Source of the DNA: Candidatus Binatota bacterium
Lineage (GTDB): Bacteria; Desulfobacterota; Binatia; Bin18
Direction: 5' to 3'
Length of the DNA stretch: 7,631 nucleotides
Assembly: GCA_011523315.1 (NCBI GenBank)
Contig: WTHE01000747.1
Location: 1 to 7,631, forward strand
The first letter of the stretch is position 1; the number at the start of each line of letters is the position of its first letter. The notes under the pieces were generated by a model. It ran no database searches, was not told the DNA's origin, and worked only from the letters and a program-made list of their open reading frames with translations. The position numbers and the translations under genes are program-made. This document shows positions 1 through 5,770 of this stretch, in pieces.

Positions 1-480
1 ATGCGGGTGGTGTACACCAACCGGGGCCGGAATCTGGAGGCCGAAGGGCGCCTCGGCTGCGTGCGGGTCGATCTGCCGAGCCTGTTGCGGGAATCCGACT
101 TTGTGAGCGTCCATGCCCCGCTCAACCCGGACACCCACCACCTGCTGTCGGGCCCGCAGTTTCGGCTGATGAAGAAGACCGCGTTTCTGATCAATGTGGC
201 GCGGGGCGGGCTGGTCGATCAGCCCGCCCTGTATGAGGCGCTGCGCGACGGGGAGATTGCCGGGGCCGCGCTCGACGTGACCGACCCGGAGCCGATCCCC
301 ATGGACGATCCCCTGCTGTCGCTCACAAACTGTCTGATCGTGCCCCATATCGGCAGCGCCAGCCTGGCCACCCGAACCCGCATGGCCAGCCTGGCGGCCG
401 AGAATATCGTAGCCTTTCTGGCCGGCCAGACACCGCCGACACCGGTCAACCCGGAGGTCCTGACCCCGGCTCAGGGCTGA
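1..480 (+). CDS. D-isomer-specific 2-hydroxyacid dehydrogenase, C-terminal part (5' end outside window)
   Basis: This is the cytosolic NAD(P)H-dependent family that interconverts 2-oxoacids and D-2-hydroxyacids (glyoxylate/hydroxypyruvate reductase, phosphoglycerate dehydrogenase and relatives). The visible 159 residues cover the second half of the nucleotide-binding domain and the C-terminal return. The catalytic triad is in order: Arg68 in INVARGGLVD, Glu97 in DVTDPEP and His116 in PHIGSAS, with the usual SVHAPLNPDTHHLL segment at 36-49. Family members are usually about 310-330 aa, so roughly half the protein, including the GxGxxG loop, lies upstream. The ATG at position 1 is therefore most likely an internal Met, as in the common GFGM-RVVYT context, and not the start. 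The gene ends with TGA at 478-480 and converges on the selenoprotein operon. Glyoxylate/hydroxypyruvate reductase is the best subclass guess, but the specificity-determining N-terminal domain is missing. Confidence 0.9.
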   Translation: MRVVYTNRGRNLEAEGRLGCVRVDLPSLLRESDFVSVHAPLNPDTHHLLSGPQFRLMKKTAFLINVARGGLVDQPALYEALRDGEIAGAALDVTDPEPIPMDDPLLSLTNCLIVPHIGSASLATRTRMASLAAENIVAFLAGQTPPTPVNPEVLTPAQG

Positions 481-483
481 GAC

Positions 484-510
484 GCCGAGGAGAGCGACTT
501 CTCCCTCGGC
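484..510 (+). terminator. Possible hairpin terminator after the dehydrogenase gene
   Basis: Four bases past the TGA, GCCGAGG (484-490) pairs with CCTCGGC (504-510). A bulged C and three further pairs (491-493 with 500-502) extend the stem, leaving a 6-nt loop. The next bases are only weakly T-rich (ATTTCTG at 521-527), so this is not a textbook intrinsic terminator. It may instead be a transcript-end hairpin. Confidence 0.35.
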
Positions 511-542
511 CTGATCTGGTATTTCTGAGTCGCGCGGAGCGC

Positions 543-568
543 AAAAAAAGCGGGCGTTGCCGCCCGCT
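543..568 (-). terminator. Intrinsic terminator of the selenoprotein operon
   Basis: Read on the minus strand, AGCGGGCG (568-561) pairs perfectly with CGCCCGCT (556-549) around a 4-nt loop, followed by a run of seven Ts (549-543). The 8-bp GC-rich stem plus U-tract lies 27 bp beyond the selenoprotein stop codon, which is classic rho-independent architecture. On the + strand the stem has As before it and no Ts after it, so it should act in the minus direction only. Confidence 0.85.
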
Positions 569-584
569 GTGTACCCGCTGTGTA
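563..584. repeat. Tandem 11-bp duplication next to the terminator
   Basis: CCCGCTGTGTA occurs twice back to back (563-573 and 574-584). The first copy overlaps the terminator arm, so the second offers a partial alternative arm (AGCGGG on the minus strand) for the same stem. It is probably a slippage duplication in the 3' untranslated region. Confidence 0.8.
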
Positions 585-595
585 TATGAAGCCGT

Positions 596-1144
596 CTATA
601 AGGCTGCGGCGCGCGCGTCTTCGCTGATCAGCCGGGCCACGACGGTATCCATGACCGCGTCGGCACGAGCCCAGACTTCTTCCTTGGTCAGGGGCACGAT
701 GGGATGCGGGACCGTCACGACCTCATACGACGGAACGCCCAGGTTTGTGCACTGGACTTTGGCCGCAGCCACAAACTCGGTGGTGGAAATATTGGCGGTC
801 GGAATGCCCTGCTCTTCAAAATAGGCCACGTCGTGCGAACTGCACGAAATGCACGAGCCTCAAGAGCTGACCGCTTCGATGAGCCCCTGACAGCGGGATA
901 CGATATCCTGGCGCGCCTGGGGATTGACCACCCGGGTCGGAGACGGTTTGGCGTGGCGGACCACCTCGGCCACCCCGTAGCGGTCCTTGAGCAGCGTCTC
1001 AACGCGGTCCAGAAAGATGTTGCTGTTGGGGAAGCCGATGTCTACCAGCGCCAGGGTGACGCCCCGCAGGCTGGAGAGACGCGGGGCCAGCGCTTTCTCG
1101 GCCTTGCCGCTGTAACCAATCGGGTCAAGCATGTCGTCTGCCAT
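596..1144 (-). CDS. UGSC-family selenoprotein with in-frame UGA (Sec95)
   Basis: Two same-frame open stretches are joined across a TGA at 862-860 into one 182-residue protein. The join reads AVSS-U-GSCISCSSHD, with Sec95, Cys98 and Cys101, which is the signature of the UGSC (seleno)protein family as I remember it. Sequence on both sides belongs to one protein: LALVDIGFPNSNIFLDRV with KPSPTRVV upstream, and FEEQGIPTANISTTEF with VVTVPHPIVPLTKEEV downstream, a pattern suggesting an alpha/beta fold. The start is ATG at 1144-1142, preceded by AAGGAGG (1157-1151) at 6-nt spacing; the upstream in-frame start at 1162 lacks such a site. UxxC and CxxC spacing implies a thiol/selenol redox centre, but I know no established reaction or substrate. 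The gene lies 22 bp after the 358-aa gene in the same operon and ends at TAG (598-596). The main alternative is a nonsense mutation or sequencing error, which the motif and the following hairpin make unlikely. Confidence 0.88.
824..862 (-). promoter_or_regulatory. Candidate bacterial SECIS hairpin immediately after the UGA
   Basis: Downstream of UGA on the minus strand, TCGTGC (847-842) pairs perfectly with GCACGA (836-831). The apical loop is AGUUC, with a GU at bases 20-21 after the UGA. Bacterial SECIS elements recognised by SelB lie inside the coding region just after UGA and often show G-U in a small apical loop, as in E. coli fdhF. A second TCGTGC (856-851) could pair with the same 3' arm, and GGC (859-857) with GCC (826-824) could close an outer stem. 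The structure was judged by eye and not computed. Confidence 0.6.
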
Positions 1145-1166
1145 GTGTGTCCTCCTTGTCACAAAG

Positions 1167-2243
1167 CTAGAGTGCTATTTTTTTGCTCACCGGCGTGCTG
1201 CCCAGGTCGTCGGCAACCCAGCCGGGGATGGTGACCGAAAAACGGCCTGCGGTCCCGCCCGAGACAACCACCAGAATCGAGTCCGGCGAGCGGAATTTGC
1301 GGACACGGTCGTTGACCACAAAGCCGCCCTTTTCGGCCGCTTTCAACAGGCTGGCGCCAAACCCCTCGCCGCCCTTATCGCCCGGTTTGAGGTCGTCTGT
1401 GGCGCGCGTGACCTGCTCGTACAGGAACTGCCGCACGTCTTTGCGCGACCAGCCGTCGGCCGCAATGACCTGGGCGTGCTCCGGGCTCAGGACCAGAATC
1501 GTATCGCCAAACAGCGGGTAGTTTTTGTAATTCCACAGCCCACCGCCCATGGTCAGGCCGACCGAATACATCAGCTGTTCGGCGCTCCGGCTCTGAAAGT
1601 CGCTGATCTGCTGCGGCCCGCCGCCGGCAAACAGGGTGATGGCCGACTCGTCCTGAGTGAAACCCCGCTCGGTATGGAACGGCGGCCAGGGCGCTTCTTC
1701 CTCGTTCTCGCCGATAATCGCGCTGTACTGACCGGGCTGGCCCATGGTCGCCTTGGTCAGCTCATGGGGGCGGGCGCCGCCGATATTCATGATGGTCAGT
1801 CGCAGGGCGCGGCCGATGGTGGCGTTGGGCCGGAAACCGTGGCCGAGCGCGTTATGCCCGCAGTTGAGCCCGATGTGCAGCCGGGCCGGGCCGTTGATAA
1901 TCGCCCACGGCGCTGCGGAAAAGAGCGTGACATTCATGCCGTGGGCGCACAGCCGCTCGTCGCACAGGGCTTCCACACCGGCCAGCACGACCGGAAAATA
2001 CGCCGGCGCGCAGCCGGCCATCACCGCGTTCACCGCCACCCGCTCAACCGTGGCCTCGCCATAGCACGGCCCCAGCGTCCCGATGAGTTCATCCCTGGCT
2101 CGGTTCGGCGCACCGGCCAGCATGCGTTCCACCCGGTCACGGGTCGGCGGCACGGCCGGCAGGCCATCGGTCACCCCTCGCTCGAATAACTGTTCGATAG
2201 GATCATCAGGAAGCGTCAATGTTTCAGCTGCGGCGGTCGCCAT
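1167..2243 (-). CDS. Conserved 358-aa protein of unknown function, operon partner of the UGSC selenoprotein
   Basis: I cannot assign an established name or reaction. The start is ATG at 2243-2241 with a GGAGG site (2255-2251) 7 nt upstream. The reading frame stays open further upstream, but that stretch overlaps the divergent receptor gene and looks non-coding. The protein is soluble in appearance, with no signal peptide or clear membrane helix. Likely conserved blocks are DGLPAVPPT (26-34), MAGCAPAYFPVVLAGVEAL (75-93), IINGPARLHIGLNCGHNALG (115-134), RPNATIGRALRL with NIGGARP (138-159), ENEEEAPWPPFHTERGF (179-195) and a C-terminal VSGGTAGRFSVTIPGW (327-342). Five Cys (60, 78, 94, 99, 128) cluster in the first 130 residues. 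I recall similar uncharacterised proteins encoded beside or fused to UGSC domains, from memory only. The 22-bp gap to the selenoprotein start suggests co-transcription and a shared complex or pathway. The reaction is unknown, possibly a redox enzyme with the selenoprotein as catalytic or electron-transfer subunit. Confidence 0.8.
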   Translation of the reverse strand: MATAAAETLTLPDDPIEQLFERGVTDGLPAVPPTRDRVERMLAGAPNRARDELIGTLGPCYGEATVERVAVNAVMAGCAPAYFPVVLAGVEALCDERLCAHGMNVTLFSAAPWAIINGPARLHIGLNCGHNALGHGFRPNATIGRALRLTIMNIGGARPHELTKATMGQPGQYSAIIGENEEEAPWPPFHTERGFTQDESAITLFAGGGPQQISDFQSRSAEQLMYSVGLTMGGGLWNYKNYPLFGDTILVLSPEHAQVIAADGWSRKDVRQFLYEQVTRATDDLKPGDKGGEGFGASLLKAAEKGGFVVNDRVRKFRSPDSILVVVSGGTAGRFSVTIPGWVADDLGSTPVSKKIAL

Positions 2244-2266
2244 GACGTACCCTCCGTTGGCGTCGT

Positions 2267-2295
2267 AGTCTAGGAGCTTGGACCGGGGATTGCAA
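2267..2295 (-). promoter_or_regulatory. Candidate sigma70-type promoter of the selenoprotein operon
   Basis: On the minus strand, TTGCAA (2295-2290, 4 of 6 to TTGACA) is followed after 17 bp by TAGACT (2272-2267, 4 of 6 to TATAAT). Transcription would begin near 2260, leaving a short leader that still includes the GGAGG site. The spacing is ideal and the position sensible, but the match is moderate and the host sigma preference is unknown. Confidence 0.35.
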
Positions 2296-2341
2296 GCGCG
2301 AAAAGTGCGGCGGCCGTTTTTGCAAGCCCGGTAAAAACGGC
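2290..2341. repeat. Direct repeat at 30-bp spacing and 9-bp inverted repeat in the divergent intergenic region
   Basis: TTGCAAGC starts at 2290 and again at 2320, and 16 of 22 bases match between the two copies, which lie almost exactly three helical turns apart. Overlapping the second copy is a perfect inverted repeat, GCCGTTTTT (2313-2321) and AAAAACGGC (2333-2341), with an 11-bp spacer. No T-run follows, so it does not look like a terminator. The position between two divergent genes suits an operator for a dimeric regulator. The first repeat also overlaps the proposed -35 of the minus-strand operon. Confidence 0.45.
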
Positions 2342-2374
2342 TATGTGTTACAGGGACACACCTGGGGAGAGAGC

Positions 2375-2433
2375 AACGAGGAGTCACAAGCATGTCGGAA
2401 CGCTTGTTTATAGGGAATGATCGCGTCCTCAAC
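2375..2433 (+). repeat. Direct repeat copy 1: RBS and first 14 codons of the receptor gene
   Basis: From ATG 2392 to 2433, 36 of 42 bases match the first 42 bases of the ATPase gene (4716-4757). The ribosome-binding region also matches (GAGGAG versus AAGGAG, both 8 nt from the ATG). The encoded peptides are MSERLFIGNDRVLN here and MLERLHIRNYRVFN in the ATPase. Similarity stops abruptly after codon 14. Confidence 0.8.
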
Positions 2434-4656
2434 TTACAAGCTGTGGTGCTCCTTGCCTTGCTGTCGTGCGCCACGCCGTCCGCCGCGCAACAGGCGTTGA
2501 CGAGCGGACCAGCGGCGCAGCGGGCATTTGAGGAGATCACCGTCACCGCCCGCAAGCAGGAGCAGCGCGCCTTTGACGTGCCGCTGTCGCTGTCCGTGCT
2601 GCGCGGTGAAGGGCTCGACCGGCTGCGCGCCTCGGGCATGGACATCCGTTTTCTGACCAACCGGGCGCCGAGCCTGCAGATCGAGTCGGGCTTTGGCCGC
2701 GCCTCGCCGCGCTTCTATATTCGCGGCCTGGGCAATACCGACTTCGACATGAACGCCTCCCAGCCGGTTTCGGTCATGCTTGACGGCATTCCGCTGGAAA
2801 ACCCGTTTCTCAAGGGCATCCCCATCTTCGATGTCGAACGGGTCGAGGTCTTGCGCGGGCCCCAGGGCACGCTGTTCGGACGCAACACGCCGGCCGGCAT
2901 CCTGAAGTTTGAGTCGGCTCTTCCGACCTGGGATCTTGAAGGCTACAGCCGGCTGTCGTACGGGCGCTTCAACGGTGTCAATTTCGAGGGCGCGGTGTCC
3001 GGTCCGCTGATTCCGTCGGTGCTGGCGGCGCGCGCCTCGCTGCTGGTGCAGCGCCGGGACGACTGGGTGGACAACGCCTTTAGCGGCGAGGACGACGCCT
3101 TTGCCGGCTACCGCGAGGTTGCCGGCCGCATGCAGTTCCTATGGACGCCGGTCGAGAACTTTTCCGGGCGCTTCAAGGTCCAGGTACGGGACTTCGACGG
3201 TGACGCGCGGATGTTCCGGGCGAATGTGGTCAGGCAGGGCCGGTCTGACCTGGGTCCGGGTTTCCGACGTGACAAGGTCTGGCATGACGGCAAAAACTCG
3301 CAGACCCTGGGCGAACACGGTTTCTCCGCAGAGATGCAATACACGCTGGGCGACTTCCGCCTGATCTCGCTGACCGGCGGAGAATGGCTCGACAGCTTCG
3401 CGCGCGGCGACGTGGACGGGGGCTTCGGCGCGGTCTGGAGTCCGCCCAGCGGGCCGGGCCTGATTCCGTTTCCGTCCGAGACGGCCGACGGCGTTTCGGC
3501 CCTGCGCCAACTGACTCAGGAAGTCCGGCTTGAAAGCACGGCCTGGCAACGCCTGGACTGGCGGGTCGGCTTCTTCTACTTCCACGAGGATATGGAGGCC
3601 GAGGGTTTCAGCTATGACACGCTGGCCGGCAACGAGCAGAACGGCTCCATCCGCCAGCAGCAGCGCACCGAGGCGTGGGCTGTGTTCGGCGCGGCCACCC
3701 TGACGCTGACCGAGAACCTGGAGGTGGCCGCCGGCATACGTGTCTCCGAGGACGATAAGCGCTTCGAGGCCGAGCGCCTGGTGTCGCCGATCGGCAGCGG
3801 TCCGCTGGGCCCGCTGCGCACCAGGGCGCGCGCCCTGGTGCCGAGCTGGGATCTGAGCCTGCGCTACCGGGTGACGCCCGGCATGCAGCCCTATGTGCGG
3901 GTTGCCAGCAGCTTTCGCGCCCCCAGCGTTCAGGGTCGGCTGCTGTTCAGCGACGAGGTGAGCGTGGCCGACACCGAGGACATCATCTCGGTTGAGGCCG
4001 GCCTCAAGCTCCGCCTGTGGCAGCAACGCCTCCACCTCGACGTGGCGGCCTATCACTTCTGGATGCACGATCAGCAACTCACCGCAGCCGGCGGCGGGAC
4101 CAACGCCATTCGGCTGCTGAATGCCGACCGCACCATCAGCCGGGGCGTCGAGGCCGAGGGCTCCCTGAACCTGGGCTACGGCCTGCGCCTGACGGCCGGC
4201 ATGAGTTACAATTACACCCGGCTGGACGACTCGGACCTGGCGGTCCAGCCGTGCGGCTCGCCCTGTACGGTGCTCGACCCGCCCGGCGCAGTTCCCGGCA
4301 CGGTCTCTATCGACGGCAACCGTTTGCCCCAGGCTCCGCGCTGGATCGCCAACGCCAGCCTGAGCTACATGCGACTGCTGCCCGGCGGCTCGGCCCTGCT
4401 GTTCTCGACCGACTGGGCGTACCGCAGCCGCATCAACTTTTTTCTGTACGAGTCGCGCGAGTACCGCGACAGCTATCTGCTTGAGGGCGGCCTGCGTCTG
4501 GCTTGGCTGTCGGCCGAGGGCGGCCTGGAAGTGGCAGCCTTTGGTCGCAACATCCTGAACGACGTGTCTCGGACCGGCGGCATCGACTTCAACAATCTGA
4601 CCGGCCATGTCAACGAGCCGCCGCTCTGGGGTATTGAAACAGTCGTGCGTTTTTGA
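2392..4656 (+). CDS. TonB-dependent outer-membrane receptor
   Basis: This is a 754-aa gated beta-barrel that imports scarce ligands (siderophores, cobalamin, other metal chelates or glycans) across the outer membrane using TonB/ExbBD energy. A hydrophobic export segment (17-25) is followed by a possible signal peptidase I site after PSAA (29-32). A TonB-box-like EEITVTA lies at 47-53. The plug domain spans roughly 58-165, with FYIRGLG, VSVMLDGIPL, VERVEVLRGPQGTLFGRNT and AGILKF. The remainder is barrel, with repeated amphipathic strands and a terminal aromatic residue (VVRF). Cys621 and Cys625 sit in a probable loop. The start at ATG 2392 has GAGGAG 8 nt upstream. Length is normal for the family. 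The first 14 residues are odd: they resemble the start of the downstream ATPase, and the signal-peptide n-region carries no net side-chain charge. The ligand cannot be predicted. It is divergent from the selenoprotein operon and 59 bp before the ATPase gene. Confidence 0.93.
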   Translation: MSERLFIGNDRVLNLQAVVLLALLSCATPSAAQQALTSGPAAQRAFEEITVTARKQEQRAFDVPLSLSVLRGEGLDRLRASGMDIRFLTNRAPSLQIESGFGRASPRFYIRGLGNTDFDMNASQPVSVMLDGIPLENPFLKGIPIFDVERVEVLRGPQGTLFGRNTPAGILKFESALPTWDLEGYSRLSYGRFNGVNFEGAVSGPLIPSVLAARASLLVQRRDDWVDNAFSGEDDAFAGYREVAGRMQFLWTPVENFSGRFKVQVRDFDGDARMFRANVVRQGRSDLGPGFRRDKVWHDGKNSQTLGEHGFSAEMQYTLGDFRLISLTGGEWLDSFARGDVDGGFGAVWSPPSGPGLIPFPSETADGVSALRQLTQEVRLESTAWQRLDWRVGFFYFHEDMEAEGFSYDTLAGNEQNGSIRQQQRTEAWAVFGAATLTLTENLEVAAGIRVSEDDKRFEAERLVSPIGSGPLGPLRTRARALVPSWDLSLRYRVTPGMQPYVRVASSFRAPSVQGRLLFSDEVSVADTEDIISVEAGLKLRLWQQRLHLDVAAYHFWMHDQQLTAAGGGTNAIRLLNADRTISRGVEAEGSLNLGYGLRLTAGMSYNYTRLDDSDLAVQPCGSPCTVLDPPGAVPGTVSIDGNRLPQAPRWIANASLSYMRLLPGGSALLFSTDWAYRSRINFFLYESREYRDSYLLEGGLRLAWLSAEGGLEVAAFGRNILNDVSRTGGIDFNNLTGHVNEPPLWGIETVVRF

Positions 4657-4679
4657 GTTGCGCCGAGTCCGGTGCATCG

Positions 4680-4699
4680 CGTATCTGTAAACGGATACG
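4680..4699. promoter_or_regulatory. Inverted repeat just before the ATPase ribosome-binding site
   Basis: CGTATC (4680-4685) and GATACG (4694-4699) form perfect 6-bp arms around an 8-nt spacer, two bases before the AAGGAG site. It lies in the 59-bp gap between the receptor and the ATPase. It could be an operator, or an RNA hairpin affecting translation of the defence operon. No U-run follows, so it is not a terminator. It is short and could be chance. Confidence 0.35.
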
Positions 4700-4701
4700 T
4701 C

Positions 4702-4757
4702 AAGGAGCAGCAACCATGTTGGAACGCTTGCATATACGGAATTATCGCGTCTTCAAC
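4702..4757 (+). repeat. Direct repeat copy 2: RBS and first 14 codons of the ATPase gene
   Basis: This is the partner of the copy at 2375-2433, and the two flank the receptor gene. This copy is the probable original, because L-x-I-x-N-[YF]-R-x-F at a protein start is the normal N-terminal strand of AAA_15-type ATPases and has no role in a receptor signal peptide. Confidence 0.8.
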
Positions 4758-5768
4758 GATCTCGAAATCGACCGACTGAGCCGCATCAACCTCATTGCCG
4801 GCAAGAACAATTCCGGCAAGACCAGCCTGCTGGAAGCGATCTTTCTGTTGTCTGGGGCGGGAAACGCGCAAATGGCGATGAATATCATGGCTTTCCGCGG
4901 GATCGACTCAGTAAGCGGAACGTCGCAAACAATAAGGGAAACCTTCTGGAAGCCGATATTCTCTGCGCTGGATATGGACAAAACCGTCGAAATCAGAGGG
5001 CATCATGAATCTGTTGGTCCGCTGAATCTGACAGTCACGTTGGATACGCCGCGCACCACCGAACTGCCTCTTAAGGTCCCTGTCGGGACGAATCTGGCAG
5101 AACTTTCCAGTGCACCTCAGCTTATGTTTTCGTTCAGCAGCCGCTTAACAGGAGAAATCAAGGGTCGCATGCGCACGACAGGACAGGCGATTCAGCTTGA
5201 GACACCTCACGCGGAAGTACCGTTTCTTAGCAGGTTTCTTTCGTCGCGTGGGGGAAACCTCAAGGAAGATGCCGTACTTCTAGGAGTGTTGAGAAGACAG
5301 AAAAAGGGCCATCTGCTCTTGGAAGCGCTACAAAGCATCGAACCGAGACTGCAAAGCATTGAGGACAATTCTGCCAGCGGTGAACCTTTGATCTGGGGTG
5401 ATATCGGGTTGTCAGAACTAGTGCCACTGCCGGTAATGGGTGAAGGCATGACCCGAATCGCCCGGCTGGTCCTCGCCATATCCGCCACGCCAAACGGTGT
5501 AGTCTTGGCGGATGAAATCGAAAACGGCCTGCACCACTCCGTTCTGTCCAAAGTCTGGAAAGTCGTTGACACCGCAGCCAGGCAATTCAACACGCAGATA
5601 TTTGCGACCACCCACAGCTTCGAATGTGTAGAAGCGGCCCAGAAAGCCCTCGGCGCAGACGGCTTTCTGCTGCATCGGCTTGAAGCCAACGGCACAGAGA
5701 ACCGTTGTGTCACCTATGAGTCTGAGGAAATCGATGTGGCACTTCGGCACAACCTGGAGATTCGCTAG
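4716..5768 (+). CDS. AAA_15/OLD-like ATPase, probable sensor subunit of a defence module
   Basis: This is a cytosolic ABC/SMC-type ATPase of 350 aa. The N-terminal strand LHIRNYRVFNDLEI (5-18) leads to Walker A GKNNSGKTS (29-37). A signature-like GEGMTR lies at 242-247, Walker B VVLADE with Asp266 and Glu267, and the H-loop His300 in ATTHSFE. The insert from about 60 to 235 is poorly conserved to my eye. There is no fused TOPRIM domain; the neighbour 2 bp downstream supplies one, as in split OLD-like systems and PARIS. ATG 4716 is chosen because AAGGAG (4702-4707) sits 8 nt upstream and the family motif starts right there. An earlier in-frame TTG at 4653 would overlap the receptor stop and add 21 unrelated residues. 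GC is clearly lower than in the receptor gene (27 of 60 bases at 5101-5160 against 48 of 60 at 3781-3840, hand-counted), suggesting transfer. The phage-defence role is inferred from family and neighbours. Confidence 0.87.
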   Translation: MLERLHIRNYRVFNDLEIDRLSRINLIAGKNNSGKTSLLEAIFLLSGAGNAQMAMNIMAFRGIDSVSGTSQTIRETFWKPIFSALDMDKTVEIRGHHESVGPLNLTVTLDTPRTTELPLKVPVGTNLAELSSAPQLMFSFSSRLTGEIKGRMRTTGQAIQLETPHAEVPFLSRFLSSRGGNLKEDAVLLGVLRRQKKGHLLLEALQSIEPRLQSIEDNSASGEPLIWGDIGLSELVPLPVMGEGMTRIARLVLAISATPNGVVLADEIENGLHHSVLSKVWKVVDTAARQFNTQIFATTHSFECVEAAQKALGADGFLLHRLEANGTENRCVTYESEEIDVALRHNLEIR

Positions 5769-5770
5769 AA

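Noticed and set aside
1..3. ATG at position 1 as the true start of the dehydrogenase
   Set aside because: The product would lack the substrate domain and the GxGxxG loop; the Met is most likely internal and the gene is cut by the window edge.
596..829. A separate 77-aa minus-strand gene
   Set aside because: It begins at an internal GTG inside the selenoprotein frame and has no RBS of its own.
860..1162. A separate 100-aa minus-strand gene ending at the TGA
   Set aside because: The frame continues past the TGA with the family motif and another 87 residues; it is the N-terminal half of the selenoprotein. The start at 1162 also lacks the strong RBS that serves ATG 1144.
715..1234. Overlapping ORFs on both strands across the selenoprotein
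   Set aside because: These are frame shadows in GC-rich DNA with low-complexity, Arg-rich translations and no recognisable motif.
1131..2189. 352-aa + strand ORF antisense to the 358-aa gene
   Set aside because: The opposite strand has clear family-like blocks, an RBS and operon structure; the antisense translation looks like a shadow.
2313..2341. The intergenic 9-bp inverted repeat as a terminator
   Set aside because: The T and A runs are inside the arms and no T-run follows on either strand; both flanking genes start here and do not end here.
2244..2660. Upstream extension of the 358-aa protein by 139 residues
   Set aside because: The extension runs through the intergenic region and antisense to the receptor start, and its translation is Ser/Arg/Cys-rich without conserved pattern. 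ATG 2243 has a good RBS.
3139..4713. 524-aa minus-strand ORF antisense to the receptor
   Set aside because: Long antisense ORFs are common opposite GC-rich genes; the + strand product is an unmistakable TonB-dependent receptor.
4653..4715. N-terminal extension of the ATPase from TTG 4653
   Set aside because: It overlaps the receptor stop codon, has no RBS and adds 21 residues outside the family's normal start. ATG 4716 has AAGGAG at 8 nt.
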